Origin: Acidimangrovimonas pyrenivorans
Lineage (GTDB): Bacteria; Pseudomonadota; Alphaproteobacteria; Rhodobacterales; Rhodobacteraceae
Assembly (NCBI RefSeq): GCF_042643245.1
Contig: NZ_JBHRSK010000017.1
Location: forward strand, 124,001 to 188,000
Length of the DNA stretch: 64,000 bases
Reading direction: 5' to 3'
Below, piece by piece: positions 16,320 to 25,041 of this stretch. The notes under the pieces were generated by a model, which worked only from the letters and a program-made list of their open reading frames with translations, did not search any database and was not told the DNA's origin. The position numbers and the translations under genes are program-made. Every line of letters begins with the position of its first letter. Position 1 is the stretch's first letter.

Positions 16320-16976
16320 TCAGCGCGGCTGCTCTGCCACCAACATAAGATTGTTGGCCGGCATCTCCATGCGGCAAACCATTTTCAGACCTGCCTTTTT
16401 CAGTTCAGCCTCGACCCAGGCGACATCCTTGTAGCCCAGGTCCGGAGCCTGCGCCTGCAGGCTGGCATGGAAGCGGGCGTCGCCCGGGCTGGTCGCCTGT
16501 CCGCCACGCAGGAAGGGACCGTAGAGCAAGGCGCGGCCGCCCGGCGCCAGCGCCGCGCCGATCTCGGCCAGGATGGTTCTCGCGGCCGTGGTGCTGACGA
16601 GATGCAGCATGTTGACCTCGACGATCAGGTCGAACGGCCCGAGCTCGGCGCCCCAGCCGGGCTGCGCGGCGTCGAGTTGCCTTGCGGGCCGGATATGCGC
16701 CATCTCGGCGGCCATGCGCCACGCCTCGATACTGTCCAGGTTGGCGGGGTTGAGGTCGGTCGGCTGCCAGACCAGCCCGGGTCGGCGGGCGGCAAAGCGC
16801 ACCACTTGCTGGCCGGTGCCGCTGGCCAGTTCCAGCGCCCGGCCGCGCTTCGGGGCATGGGCCTCCAGCTGAGCCAGGATCGGCCCGACATTGCGCATCG
16901 CCGAAGGGGCGATGCGGCAGGCGCCGCAGCCCGTGGCGCGGGCGGCCGCGCTGTCGGGCAGGACGAGGCCGCTCAT
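16320..16976 (-). CDS. DUF938 family SAM-dependent methyltransferase-like protein
   Basis: A 218-residue protein with a class I methyltransferase fold: motif I is ALELASGTGQQVVRFA at about residues 47-62, and the acidic residue of motif II lies in WQPTDLNPANL. The sequence GDARFHASLQAQAPDLGYKD near residue 165 is characteristic of DUF938, a family without an assigned substrate. The start codon overlaps the stop of the upstream FAD oxidoreductase by 4 bases (ATGA), so the two are translationally coupled. Confidence 0.85.
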   Translation of the reverse strand: MSGLVLPDSAAARATGCGACRIAPSAMRNVGPILAQLEAHAPKRGRALELASGTGQQVVRFAARRPGLVWQPTDLNPANLDSIEAWRMAAEMAHIRPARQLDAAQPGWGAELGPFDLIVEVNMLHLVSTTAARTILAEIGAALAPGGRALLYGPFLRGGQATSPGDARFHASLQAQAPDLGYKDVAWVEAELKKAGLKMVCRMEMPANNLMLVAEQPR

Positions 16977-18061
16977 CCGAAGCGGCTGGGCGAGAGGGCG
17001 GCGACGATGTCGGCCTCCAGCGCCGTCGCGCGGCCGGCGACGAGGTCAGCAAGCAGCTGGCTGGCCCCGGCCGAGGTCTGGAAACCATAGCCGCCCTGGC
17101 CGGCGGTCCAGAAGAAATCGGAGACGGTCGGGTCGGCGCCGATCACCAGCACCCGGTCGGGGGCGAAGGTGCGCAGCCCGGCCCAGTTGGCCAGCATCCG
17201 CGTCACCGGCTCTGTCACCCGCTCCTCGTAGCGCGCCAGCCCCTCGGCCAGCACCATGTCGTCGGCCCAGGCGTCATGCGGGTCCATCGCGTGTTCCTCG
17301 GCCGGCGAGACGATCAGGGCGCCGGCATCGGGTTTGGCGTACCAGGTCTCGCCGGCGCCGAAGATCATCGGCCAGGCCGAGATGTCGTGGCCGCCGGGCG
17401 CCGGGATCCGGGCCATCGAGCGGCGATAGGGGGTGAAGGAAATCTTCGTCGCCCCGGCCATGGCGGCGACCTGGCCGGCCCAGGGACCGGCGGCATTGAC
17501 CAGCGCCCGGGCGGCGAAACGGCCCTGCGGCGTGTCGACCCGCCACTGTCCACCTTCGCGGGCGATGGCGGTTGCCGGCGCCCTGGTCAGCGCCTCGGCG
17601 CCGTTGTCGCGCGCCGTGCGCAGGAAGTTCTGGATCAGCAGATCGGTGTCGATGTCCCAGGCGTGATCGGCCAGCGCGGTGTGGGCGACGGTCTCGGGGT
17701 TGAGGATCGGCACGATCTGGCGCGCCTCCTCGACCGGCAGCGGGGCGAGCTCCATGCCGGCGGCGTCCTTCTCGAACGCGTCCTTTTCCTCGGGGCCGGC
17801 GACCATCATCAGCCCGCGCGGGGACAGCACGCCGCCGTCTTCATGGCGCAGGTGTGCCTCGCTGGCGCGGCTGAGCGCGACAACCGGGGGCAGGCCGTAG
17901 CTCGGCTCGAACAGCGCGGCCGAGCGGCCCGAGGCGTGATGGGCGAATTGATCCTCGGACTCGAGCAGCAGCACCGAACCGAGGGACGAAAGCCGCGCCG
18001 CGGCCGAGATGCCGGCGATACCGCCGCCGATGATGAGGAAGTCGTAGGTCATGGCGCGCAT
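16973..18061 (-). CDS. FAD-dependent DAO-family oxidoreductase (amino-acid oxidase/dehydrogenase type)
   Basis: A 362-residue flavoenzyme. The dinucleotide-binding motif IIGGGIAGISAAARLSSLG is at about residues 10-28 and the C-terminal flavin motif GQGGYGFQTSAGAS at about residues 325-338, both typical of the DAO fold that oxidises amines or D-amino acids. Length and the ASGRSAALFEPSYG segment resemble D-arginine dehydrogenase-like members, but the substrate is not certain. ATGs at 18061 and 18052 are both possible; neither has a clear ribosome site. It is first in a probable operon with the DUF938 and AhpD-like genes. Confidence 0.85.
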   Translation of the reverse strand: MRAMTYDFLIIGGGIAGISAAARLSSLGSVLLLESEDQFAHHASGRSAALFEPSYGLPPVVALSRASEAHLRHEDGGVLSPRGLMMVAGPEEKDAFEKDAAGMELAPLPVEEARQIVPILNPETVAHTALADHAWDIDTDLLIQNFLRTARDNGAEALTRAPATAIAREGGQWRVDTPQGRFAARALVNAAGPWAGQVAAMAGATKISFTPYRRSMARIPAPGGHDISAWPMIFGAGETWYAKPDAGALIVSPAEEHAMDPHDAWADDMVLAEGLARYEERVTEPVTRMLANWAGLRTFAPDRVLVIGADPTVSDFFWTAGQGGYGFQTSAGASQLLADLVAGRATALEADIVAALSPSRFG

Positions 18062-18138
18062 CTTGGAAGTTTGCGCGGCGATGGCAAGGGGGGCGGCGGG
18101 GCGCGGCAGGGAATTTACGGCGGCGCAAACGAAAAGGG

Positions 18139-18190
18139 CGGGGGGCTGTCTGCCCCCCGCGCCCCCCGAGGATATTTGTCAGCAGAAAGT
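18139..18190 (+). repeat. Dispersed GGATATTT-type repeat, copy 2
   Basis: Intergenic. A palindromic arm (CGGGGGGCTGTCTGCCCCCC) is followed by GCGCCCCCCGAGGATATTT and a purine tail (CAGCAGAAAG). The GGGGCTGTCTGCCCC part is shared with the copy inside xdhB at 27119-27178. Confidence 0.7.
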
Positions 18191-18218
18191 GGGGGTCTGT
18201 CCCCTTCCCGCCGGCCGG

Positions 18219-19505
18219 TCAGCCCTTCTCGACGGTCTTGAGCTTGTCGATGCCGAGCATCTTCATCGTCGCCTTCTCGTAGAACGGCTCGGACGTGCCC
18301 TTGCGCACCTTGCGCATGAAGTATTTCTCGAAGCCGATCTTGGCGAGGTGGACCCACTTGCCCGAGGACGACCAGTTGACGTTGCGCGGCGGCATCTGCG
18401 GCTGGGCGACGAAGGCGATGCCGCTGTCGCCGAAATCGGCCAGGCAGACCGCGTTCCAGGTCCCCATCTCGTCGGGCTCCTGGCCGCGCAGGACGTTGCC
18501 GATGTTATGCGCCGTGGCGGTGACCATCGATTCGATCATGAAGCCGGTCTTCGGCACGCCGCAGGGCACCGGGGTCGGACCCATCGGCGGGATGGCGATG
18601 CAGACGCCGACGCCGAAGATGTTGGGGTATTTCGGGTTCTGCTGGTGGCGGTCGACGATGGTGAAGCCGCGCGGGTTCGACAGCCCCTCGAGCCCCATCA
18701 GCGGCTTGATGCCGCGGAAGGCCGGCAACATCATCGAGAAGCCGAAGGGCAGCTCGACCTCGGCCTTGACCGAGCCGTCGTCGTTGATCTGCTCGACCGT
18801 CATCTTGCCTTCCTCGACCTTCTTCACCCGGGTCGAGGTCATCCACTTGATGTGGTGGTCGCGCATCTCGGATTCGAGCAGCCCGTTGGTGTCGCCGACG
18901 CCGTCGAGGCCGAGATGGCCGACGTAAGGTTCCGAGGTGACGAAGGTGATCGGCACCTGGTCGCGGATCTTGCGCCGCCGCAGCTCGGTGTCGAGGATGA
19001 AGCAGAATTCATAGGCCGGGCCGAAGCAGGAGGCACCCTGCACCGCGCCGACGACGATCGGGCCGGGGTTCTTGCAGAACTCCTCGAAGGCCTGGTTGGC
19101 CAGCGCCGCGTGCTCGACATGGCAGATCGACTGGGTGAAGCCGCCATGCGGGCCCAGCCCCTCGATCTCGTCGAAGGCGAGTTCGGGGCCGGTGGCGATG
19201 ACCAGGTAGTCGTAGGAGACGGAGCTGCCGTCGACCAGTTCGATCCGGTTCTCGTCCGGGTGCACCTTCTCGGCCGCGACCGGCTTGAAGGCGATGCCCT
19301 TGCGTCTCATCGTGTCGGCGAGGTCGATCTCGATGTCCTGCTGGCTGCGCCAGCCGACGGCGACCCAGGGATTGGACGGCACGAAATGGTATTTCGGGTC
19401 CTTGGTGACGACGGTGATGGTGTCTTCCTTGCGGATCTGGTCCTTGAGTTCGTAGGCCATGATCGACCCCCCGAGACCCGCGCCCAGCACAACGATGTGA
19501 GCCAT
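18219..19505 (-). CDS. sqr: Sulfide:quinone oxidoreductase-type FAD enzyme
   Basis: A 428-residue peripheral membrane flavoprotein expected to oxidise sulfide and pass electrons to quinone. The FAD motif VVLGAGLGGSIMAYEL is at the N-terminus. Cysteines typical of SQR active sites occur in AVQGASCFGPAYEF (about residue 160) and PVPCGVPKTGFMIESM (about residue 340), with a further Cys in FGVGVCIAIPP. The C-terminal amphipathic region (from about residue 395) would bind the membrane. A TAGGAGGGG ribosome site precedes the ATG. It resembles archaeal/bacterial variant SQRs more than the classical Rhodobacter type I enzyme, but subtype cannot be fixed by eye. Confidence 0.82.
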   Translation of the reverse strand: MAHIVVLGAGLGGSIMAYELKDQIRKEDTITVVTKDPKYHFVPSNPWVAVGWRSQQDIEIDLADTMRRKGIAFKPVAAEKVHPDENRIELVDGSSVSYDYLVIATGPELAFDEIEGLGPHGGFTQSICHVEHAALANQAFEEFCKNPGPIVVGAVQGASCFGPAYEFCFILDTELRRRKIRDQVPITFVTSEPYVGHLGLDGVGDTNGLLESEMRDHHIKWMTSTRVKKVEEGKMTVEQINDDGSVKAEVELPFGFSMMLPAFRGIKPLMGLEGLSNPRGFTIVDRHQQNPKYPNIFGVGVCIAIPPMGPTPVPCGVPKTGFMIESMVTATAHNIGNVLRGQEPDEMGTWNAVCLADFGDSGIAFVAQPQMPPRNVNWSSSGKWVHLAKIGFEKYFMRKVRKGTSEPFYEKATMKMLGIDKLKTVEKG

Positions 19506-19640
19506 TTGGTTCCCCTCCTAGCGGGGCTGGAGGCCCCGGATTGATCCCGCAGATTTATCATATCCTGCGAATATGTTTTTGATCGGAGTCAAATTGGCGC
19601 AGTTAACCTGTGCATATTCGCCGCCGCGCGCGGGCAAGGT

Positions 19641-20249
19641 TCAGCCGGGGCGGTGCAGGGTGAGCGCGATCCAGGGCCCCTGCACGCCCGGGTCGTAGCC
19701 GCCGCCCATGTGCTCGACGACCGACAGCGCCTGCCAGGCGCCCGAGGCGGCGTAGAAGCGGCTGATGTCTTCGCGGGACGGGTAGTTGTAGTAGCGCCCG
19801 TGGCGGTCGCGGCCCGCGCTGCCGCCGCCCTTGTAGCTGGCGAAATGCAGCCCGCCCGGCTTCAGCGCCCGGCGGATGCGGGCGAGGATGTCGGGCAGTT
19901 CGGGGCGGGGGACTTGCAGCAGCGAGGCGCTGGCCCAGACCGCGTCATAGGCGCCTTCGGCCTGCAATTCATCGAAGCGCATCACCCGGACGGGGCGGTT
20001 CAGGCGCGCCTCGGCCCGGGCGGCGATCTCGGGCGTGCCGTCGGTCGGCTCGACCGCGAAGCCGGCGGCCAGCATCGCCTCGGCGTCGCGGCCGCCGCCG
20101 CAGCCCAGTTCGAGGATGCGCGCCCCGGCGGGCAACCGCTGCAGGAAACCGTTCAGGTGCCGGTTGACCCCGCCCGGGCCGCTGCCGGCATAGACCTCGG
20201 CCGAGGCGGCGTAGAATTCCAGCGTTTCGGCGTCGCGGGACGGGTGCAT
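19641..20249 (-). CDS. Class I SAM-dependent methyltransferase
   Basis: A 202-residue soluble methyltransferase. Motif I, ILELGCGGGRDAEAMLAAGF, at about residues 45-64 binds S-adenosylmethionine; the acidic residue after it lies in VEPTDGTPE, and motif IV is YDAVWASASLLQVP. The family is a ubiquinone/menaquinone-methyltransferase-like small-molecule type, but the substrate is unknown. The start at 20249 has AAGGA upstream; an open frame continues further upstream through the terminator region and is not used. It lies after the terminator of the xanthine/BMP operon, so it probably has its own promoter. Confidence 0.85.
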   Translation of the reverse strand: MHPSRDAETLEFYAASAEVYAGSGPGGVNRHLNGFLQRLPAGARILELGCGGGRDAEAMLAAGFAVEPTDGTPEIAARAEARLNRPVRVMRFDELQAEGAYDAVWASASLLQVPRPELPDILARIRRALKPGGLHFASYKGGGSAGRDRHGRYYNYPSREDISRFYAASGAWQALSVVEHMGGGYDPGVQGPWIALTLHRPG

Positions 20250-20331
20250 GGCGCGCGGTCCTTCCGGTCGGGCTGCCTGGGCAATAGCACGTCGGCCGGG
20301 AAAAGGGCATGCGGACCGGCCGCGGCAACGC

Positions 20332-20360
20332 AAAAGGCCCGGCGCGGGGCCGGGCCTTTC
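20332..20360 (-). terminator. Intrinsic terminator at the end of the xdh-BMP transporter operon
   Basis: A perfect 11-bp stem (20333-20343 with 20349-20359), read on the minus strand as GAAAGGCCCGGC, a 5-base loop, then the complement ending in TTTTG. It lies about 20 bases past the stop of the BMP-family gene. Confidence 0.85.
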
Positions 20361-20379
20361 GGTGGAGCCCACGGCAAGT

Positions 20380-21465
20380 TTACTTCGGGATGTCGCCCTT
20401 GATGCCCTCGACGTAGAAATTCAGCCCGGCCAGCGTGCCGTCGTCGGCGCTCTCGCCGTCCTTGAGCCAGACCGAGCCGTCCTGCTTGTTCAGCGGGCCG
20501 GTGAAGGGCTTGAGCGCGCCCGAGGCGATCTCGTCCTTGACCTTGAGCGCCTCGGCCTTGACCTCGGCCGGGACGGCGTCGGTGATCTCGCCGATCTTCA
20601 CCATGCCCTCGTCGATGCCGTACCACGAGTTCTTGCTCTTCCAGCTGCCGTCGATCACGGCCTGGGTGCGCTCGATGTAGTAGGGGCCCCAGTTGTCGAT
20701 GATGGCGCTGACCCGCGGCGTCGGCTTGTACTGTGCCATGTCCGAGGCCTGGCCGAAGGCGATGATGCCGGCATCCTTGGCCTTGGCCATCGGCGCCGTC
20801 GAGTCGGTATGCTGCAGCAGCACGTCGACGCCCTCGTCGATCAGCGCCTGGGCGGCGTCGGCCTCTTTCGCCGGGTCGAACCAGGTATAGGCCCAGACCA
20901 CCTTGATCTCGACATCCGGGTTGACCTTCTTGGCCGCGATGTAGGCCGCGTTGATGCCGCGGATCACTTCCGGGATCGGGAAGGAGGCGATGTAGCCGAT
21001 CTTGTTCGACTTGGTCATGCGGCCGGCGATGGTGCCGATGACGGTGCGGCCCTCGTAGAAGCGGGCCGAGTAGGTCGAGACGTTGGGCGCCAGCTTGTAT
21101 CCGGTGGCGTGCTCGAACTTCACCTGCGGGAATTTCTTGGCGACGCTGATCACCGCGTCCATGAAGCCGAAGGAGGTGGCGTAGATCAGCTTGTTGCCGG
21201 CCAGCGCCAGCTGGGTCAGGGCGCGCTCGGCATCGGCGCCCTCGGGAACGTTCTCGATCACGCTTGTCTTCACCGCGCCGTCGAAATGCTTCTCCAAGTC
21301 CTGGCGGGCCTGGTCGTGCTGGTAGGTCCAGCCGCCGTCGCCCGGCACGCCGACATAGATGAAGCCGACCTTCAGCGGATCGGCGGCCATGGCCCGGCTG
21401 GCGAGGCCCGAGGCCATCGCCGCGCCGGCCACCGCGGTGTTGGCAAGGAACGTTCTGCGTTTCAT
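20380..21465 (-). CDS. BMP-family ABC transporter substrate-binding protein (nucleoside/purine type)
   Basis: A 361-residue periplasmic binding protein. The signal sequence has a twin-arginine start (MKRRTFLANTAVAGAAMASG) and an Ala-rich cleavage region before ADPLKVGFIYVG. That opening and TYQHDQARQDLEK plus SFGFMDAVISVAKKFPQVKFEHATG are hallmarks of the BMP/Med family, which binds nucleosides or purines. It is the last gene of an operon that begins with xanthine dehydrogenase, which points to a purine base or nucleoside as ligand. It is 45 bases downstream of a permease gene and is followed by a terminator. Confidence 0.93.
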   Translation of the reverse strand: MKRRTFLANTAVAGAAMASGLASRAMAADPLKVGFIYVGVPGDGGWTYQHDQARQDLEKHFDGAVKTSVIENVPEGADAERALTQLALAGNKLIYATSFGFMDAVISVAKKFPQVKFEHATGYKLAPNVSTYSARFYEGRTVIGTIAGRMTKSNKIGYIASFPIPEVIRGINAAYIAAKKVNPDVEIKVVWAYTWFDPAKEADAAQALIDEGVDVLLQHTDSTAPMAKAKDAGIIAFGQASDMAQYKPTPRVSAIIDNWGPYYIERTQAVIDGSWKSKNSWYGIDEGMVKIGEITDAVPAEVKAEALKVKDEIASGALKPFTGPLNKQDGSVWLKDGESADDGTLAGLNFYVEGIKGDIPK

Positions 21466-21510
21466 TTCACTCTCCCCATTGGACGGGCGCGTTGGCCCGG
21501 TTGGCGTGCC

Positions 21511-22443
21511 TCAGTTCGAGGCGTGGAATATGCGGCCCAGCGATGCCGGCGCGCCCAGCGCGGCGCGGCCGCGGCGGGCCGACATGATGACAAGCACGAG
21601 TATCGTTATCAGATACGGGGCCATCGACAATATCTGGACCGGGATGGCGATGCCCGCCGCCTGCAGCCGCAGTTGCAGAACGGTGACGCCGCCGAAAATA
21701 TAGGCGCCCAGCAGAACCCGCCACGGCCGCCACGAGGCGAAGACGACGATGGCCAGCGCGATCCAGCCGGCGCCGGCGGTCATGCCCTCGGTCCACTGCG
21801 GCACCCGGACGAGGCTGATATAGGCGCCGCCGACCCCGGCGCAGGCGCCGCCGAAGGCCAGCGCCAGCATGCGCACGGTGCGCACCCGGTAGCCCAGCGC
21901 GTGGGCGGCGTCGTGGTTCTCGCCCACCGCGCGCAGGATCAGGCCGATCCGGCTGTAGCGCAGCACCGCCCAGACCGCGGCGACCACCGCCAGCGACAGG
22001 TAGACGACCCAGTCGTGGTGGAACAGGATCGGGCCGATGACGGGAATGTCGCTCAGCGGGCCGAGGTCGAGCTTCGCCGTCGGCGGCGGCTTGACGCCGT
22101 TGTAGCCCTGGCCCAGCAGCGACGACAGGCCGAGGCCGAACAGGGTCAGGGCGAGGCCGGTGGCCACTTGGTTGGACAGCAGCAGCTGGGTCAGCAGGGC
22201 GAAGAGCAGCGCCATCACCACCCCGCCGACGGCGGCGGCGGCAAAGCCCAGAACCGGGCTGCCGGAATGGACCGCGACGATGAAGCCGCAGATCGCGCCC
22301 ATGATCATCATCCCCTCGACGCCGAGGTTCAGCACGCCCGATTTCTCGGCCACCAGCTCGCCGATCGCGGCCAGCAGGATCGGCGTCGAGGCCACCATCA
22401 GAGAGGCGATCAGGACGACGAGGTCGATTCCACCGATACTCAT
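21511..22443 (-). CDS. ABC transporter permease (BMP/nucleoside type), second subunit
   Basis: A 310-residue integral membrane protein with about eight to nine hydrophobic segments. GVLNLGVEGMMIMGAICGF near residue 40 and GENHDAAHALGYRV near residue 175 (the coupling-helix region) are typical of the NupQ/YufQ-like permeases paired with BMP binding proteins. It overlaps the other permease gene by 4 bases. Confidence 0.92.
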   Translation of the reverse strand: MSIGGIDLVVLIASLMVASTPILLAAIGELVAEKSGVLNLGVEGMMIMGAICGFIVAVHSGSPVLGFAAAAVGGVVMALLFALLTQLLLSNQVATGLALTLFGLGLSSLLGQGYNGVKPPPTAKLDLGPLSDIPVIGPILFHHDWVVYLSLAVVAAVWAVLRYSRIGLILRAVGENHDAAHALGYRVRTVRMLALAFGGACAGVGGAYISLVRVPQWTEGMTAGAGWIALAIVVFASWRPWRVLLGAYIFGGVTVLQLRLQAAGIAIPVQILSMAPYLITILVLVIMSARRGRAALGAPASLGRIFHASN

Positions 22444-23519
22444 AGCGCGGGCTCCCCGATGCGGATGCGGTAATTCGACAGCAGGTCGAAGGCGAGAAGG
22501 AAGAACAGCAGCATGCCCTGGAAGGCCTGGATCGCCGAGGCGGGCAGGCCGAGCGAGAGCTGGGCCAGCTCGCCGCCGATATAGGTCAGGGCCATCAACA
22601 GGCCGGCCAGCAGGATGCCGACCGGGTGCAGCCGGCCGAGGAAGGCGACGATGATCGCGGTGAAGCCGTAGCCGGAATTGAAGTCCGGCGTGATCTGGCC
22701 GCCCGGGCCGCTGACTTCGAAGATCCCCGCCAGACCGGCCAGCGCGCCCGAGGTGCCCATGCAGAAGGCGAACAGCCGCGCCGGGCTGACCCCGGCGAAG
22801 CGGGCCGCGCGCGGCGCCTGGCCGGCGACCCGGATCTGGAAGCCCAGCAGGTGGCGGTTGAGCAGGATATAGGCGCCGATCACGGCCAGGAAGGCGGTGA
22901 CGACGCCCCAGTGCAACCCGGTGCCGGAGATCAGCTCGGCATTATGGGCCGCCGGGTAGTTCTGGAAGTTGCGGCTGCCCGGGAAGCCGTAGCCCTCGGG
23001 ATTGCGCAGCGGGCCGAAGGAGACCCAGGACAGGATGTTCTCGGCGACATAGACCAGCATCAGCGAGACCAGGATCTCGTTGGTGCCGAAGCGGATCTTG
23101 AGCAGCGCCGGGATCATCGCCCAGGCCCAGCCGCCCAGGCCGCCGGCGATCACCATCAGCGGCAGGATGTACCAGTGATCGGCCGGGTAGAAGGCAAGGC
23201 CGACGGCGGCGCCGCAAATGGCGCCGATGATGTATTGCCCCTCGGCGCCGATGTTCCAGATCGCGGCGCGGAAGCCGAGCGACAGCCCGATCGCGATCAG
23301 CACAAGCGGCCCGGCCTTGACCAGCAGCTGGGGCCGCGAATAGCTGGCGTATTGGCCGAAGAGCGGCTCCCAGAAGATCGTGCGGATTGCCTCGACCGGG
23401 TCCTTGCCGAGCGCGGCGAAGAGCAACCCGCCGGCGAGCATCGTCGCGATCACCGCGATCACCGGCGTCGCCGCCGCCCAGGCGCGCGACGGCGCCGGTC
23501 GTTTCTCAAGCCTCAGCAT
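22440..23519 (-). CDS. ABC transporter permease (BMP/nucleoside type), first subunit
   Basis: A 359-residue membrane protein with an N-terminal cytoplasmic lead and about nine hydrophobic segments. GFRAAIWNIGAEGQYIIGAI near residue 85 and RVAGQAPRAARFAGVSPARL near residue 240 are the expected sequence hallmarks of NupP-like permeases. It overlaps the ATPase gene by 14 bases and the next permease by 4, so the importer subunits are made in fixed proportion. Confidence 0.92.
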   Translation of the reverse strand: MLRLEKRPAPSRAWAAATPVIAVIATMLAGGLLFAALGKDPVEAIRTIFWEPLFGQYASYSRPQLLVKAGPLVLIAIGLSLGFRAAIWNIGAEGQYIIGAICGAAVGLAFYPADHWYILPLMVIAGGLGGWAWAMIPALLKIRFGTNEILVSLMLVYVAENILSWVSFGPLRNPEGYGFPGSRNFQNYPAAHNAELISGTGLHWGVVTAFLAVIGAYILLNRHLLGFQIRVAGQAPRAARFAGVSPARLFAFCMGTSGALAGLAGIFEVSGPGGQITPDFNSGYGFTAIIVAFLGRLHPVGILLAGLLMALTYIGGELAQLSLGLPASAIQAFQGMLLFFLLAFDLLSNYRIRIGEPAL

Positions 23520-25041
23520 GGGCCACCTCCATTCCGTGCGAGCCGCCCATCATCAGCCCGATTTCCTCGACCGTCAGGCCCTTGACCGGGCGCGGCGTGC
23601 TCAGCCGGCCCTCGTTGAGGGCGGCGAAGCGGTCGGCGACCTCGAGCAGCTCGTCGAGGTCCTGGCTGATCACCACCACCGCCGCGCCACGCGCGGCGAG
23701 GTTGAGCAGCGCCTGGCGGATCGCGGCGGCCGCAGCGGCGTCGACACCCCAGGTCGGCTGGTTGACGACGATCACCGAGGGCTCTTGCAGGATCTCCCGC
23801 CCGATGACGAATTTCTGCAGGTTGCCGCCCGACAGCGCCCGCGCCGCGACGCCGATGCCGGGGGTGCGGACGTCGAAGCCGGCGACGATCTCTTCGGCGA
23901 AGGCGCGGGTGCGGCCCCAGTCGATGAAGCCGCTCCTGGCCAGCGCCTTGCGGGTGGCGGCCGAGAGCAGGGCGTTCTCGGTCAGGCTCATGTCCGGCGC
24001 GGCGGCATGGCCCAGCCGCTCCTCCGGTCCGGCCACCAGCCCGGCGGCGCGGCGGGCGTTCGGCCCCATCTGGCCGCAGGGCGCGCCGGCGATGCTCACC
24101 GCCTCCTCGGCCGACAGGACCTCGCCCGACAGCGCCAGCAGCAATTCGTCCTGGCCATTGCCGGCGACCCCGGCGATGCCCAGCACTTCGCCGCCATGGA
24201 CGGTGAAGGCGATGTTCTTCAGCGCGGTGCCGAACGGGTTGGGCGAGGGCACCGACAGGCCGACGACGTCGAGCAGCACCGGTCCTTTCTCGGCCGCCGC
24301 CCGTTCCGGCGGGGTCAGGGTCTCGCCGACCATCATCTCGGCCAGCTCGCGCGCCGATTTCTCGCGCGGGGTGCAGGTGGCGACCACCTTGCCCCGGCGC
24401 AGGATCGTCGCCTCGTCGCACAGCGCCCGGATCTCTTCCAGCTTGTGGCTGATATAGAGGATCGCGGTGCCCTCGGCCGACAGTTTCCGCAGCGTTTCGA
24501 AGAGGATATCGACCTCCTGCGGCGTCAGCACCGAGGTCGGCTCGTCCATGATCAGAAGCTTGGGGTCCTGCAGCAGGCAGCGGATGATCTCGACCCGCTG
24601 GCGCTCGCCCGCCGACAGGTCGCCGACCAGCCGGTCGGGATCGAGCGGCAGGCCGTATTCCTCGCTGACTTCGCGGATGCGATGGGCCAGCTCGCGCTGC
24701 GGCGGCGGGTTCTCCATCCCCAGTGCCACGTTCTCGGCCACGTTGAGGGCGTCGAACAGGCTGAAATGCTGGAACACCATCGCCACGCCCGCTGCCCGCG
24801 CCGCGCGCGGCTCGGCCGGTTCGAAGGCGCCGCCGTGCAGGGTCATGCGCCCGGCATCGGGCTTGATCAGCCCGTAGATCATCTTGACCAGAGTGGATTT
24901 GCCGGCCCCGTTCTCGCCCAGCAGGGCATGGACCTCGCCCTCCCGGATCGAAAACGAGACGTCGCTATTGGCGACCACGCCCGGATAGGCCTTGGTCACC
25001 CCTTCGACTGTCAGAAGCACCTTTTCCGTCCCCGTTGTCAT
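23506..25041 (-). CDS. ABC transporter ATP-binding protein with two nucleotide-binding domains (BMP/nucleoside type)
   Basis: A 511-residue tandem ATPase. Domain 1 (about residues 8-245) has Walker A GENGAGKSTLVK, signature DLSAGERQRVE and Walker B LLIMDEPTSVLT. Domain 2 (about residues 265-500) has the family's weaker Walker A region GVAGNGQDELL and signature RALSGGNLQKFVIGRE. This layout is normal for sugar and nucleoside importers of the RbsA/NupO class, where one site is degenerate. It follows xdhC with a 4-base overlap, directly linking uptake to xanthine oxidation. Confidence 0.95.
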   Translation of the reverse strand: MTTGTEKVLLTVEGVTKAYPGVVANSDVSFSIREGEVHALLGENGAGKSTLVKMIYGLIKPDAGRMTLHGGAFEPAEPRAARAAGVAMVFQHFSLFDALNVAENVALGMENPPPQRELAHRIREVSEEYGLPLDPDRLVGDLSAGERQRVEIIRCLLQDPKLLIMDEPTSVLTPQEVDILFETLRKLSAEGTAILYISHKLEEIRALCDEATILRRGKVVATCTPREKSARELAEMMVGETLTPPERAAAEKGPVLLDVVGLSVPSPNPFGTALKNIAFTVHGGEVLGIAGVAGNGQDELLLALSGEVLSAEEAVSIAGAPCGQMGPNARRAAGLVAGPEERLGHAAAPDMSLTENALLSAATRKALARSGFIDWGRTRAFAEEIVAGFDVRTPGIGVAARALSGGNLQKFVIGREILQEPSVIVVNQPTWGVDAAAAAAIRQALLNLAARGAAVVVISQDLDELLEVADRFAALNEGRLSTPRPVKGLTVEEIGLMMGGSHGMEVAHAEA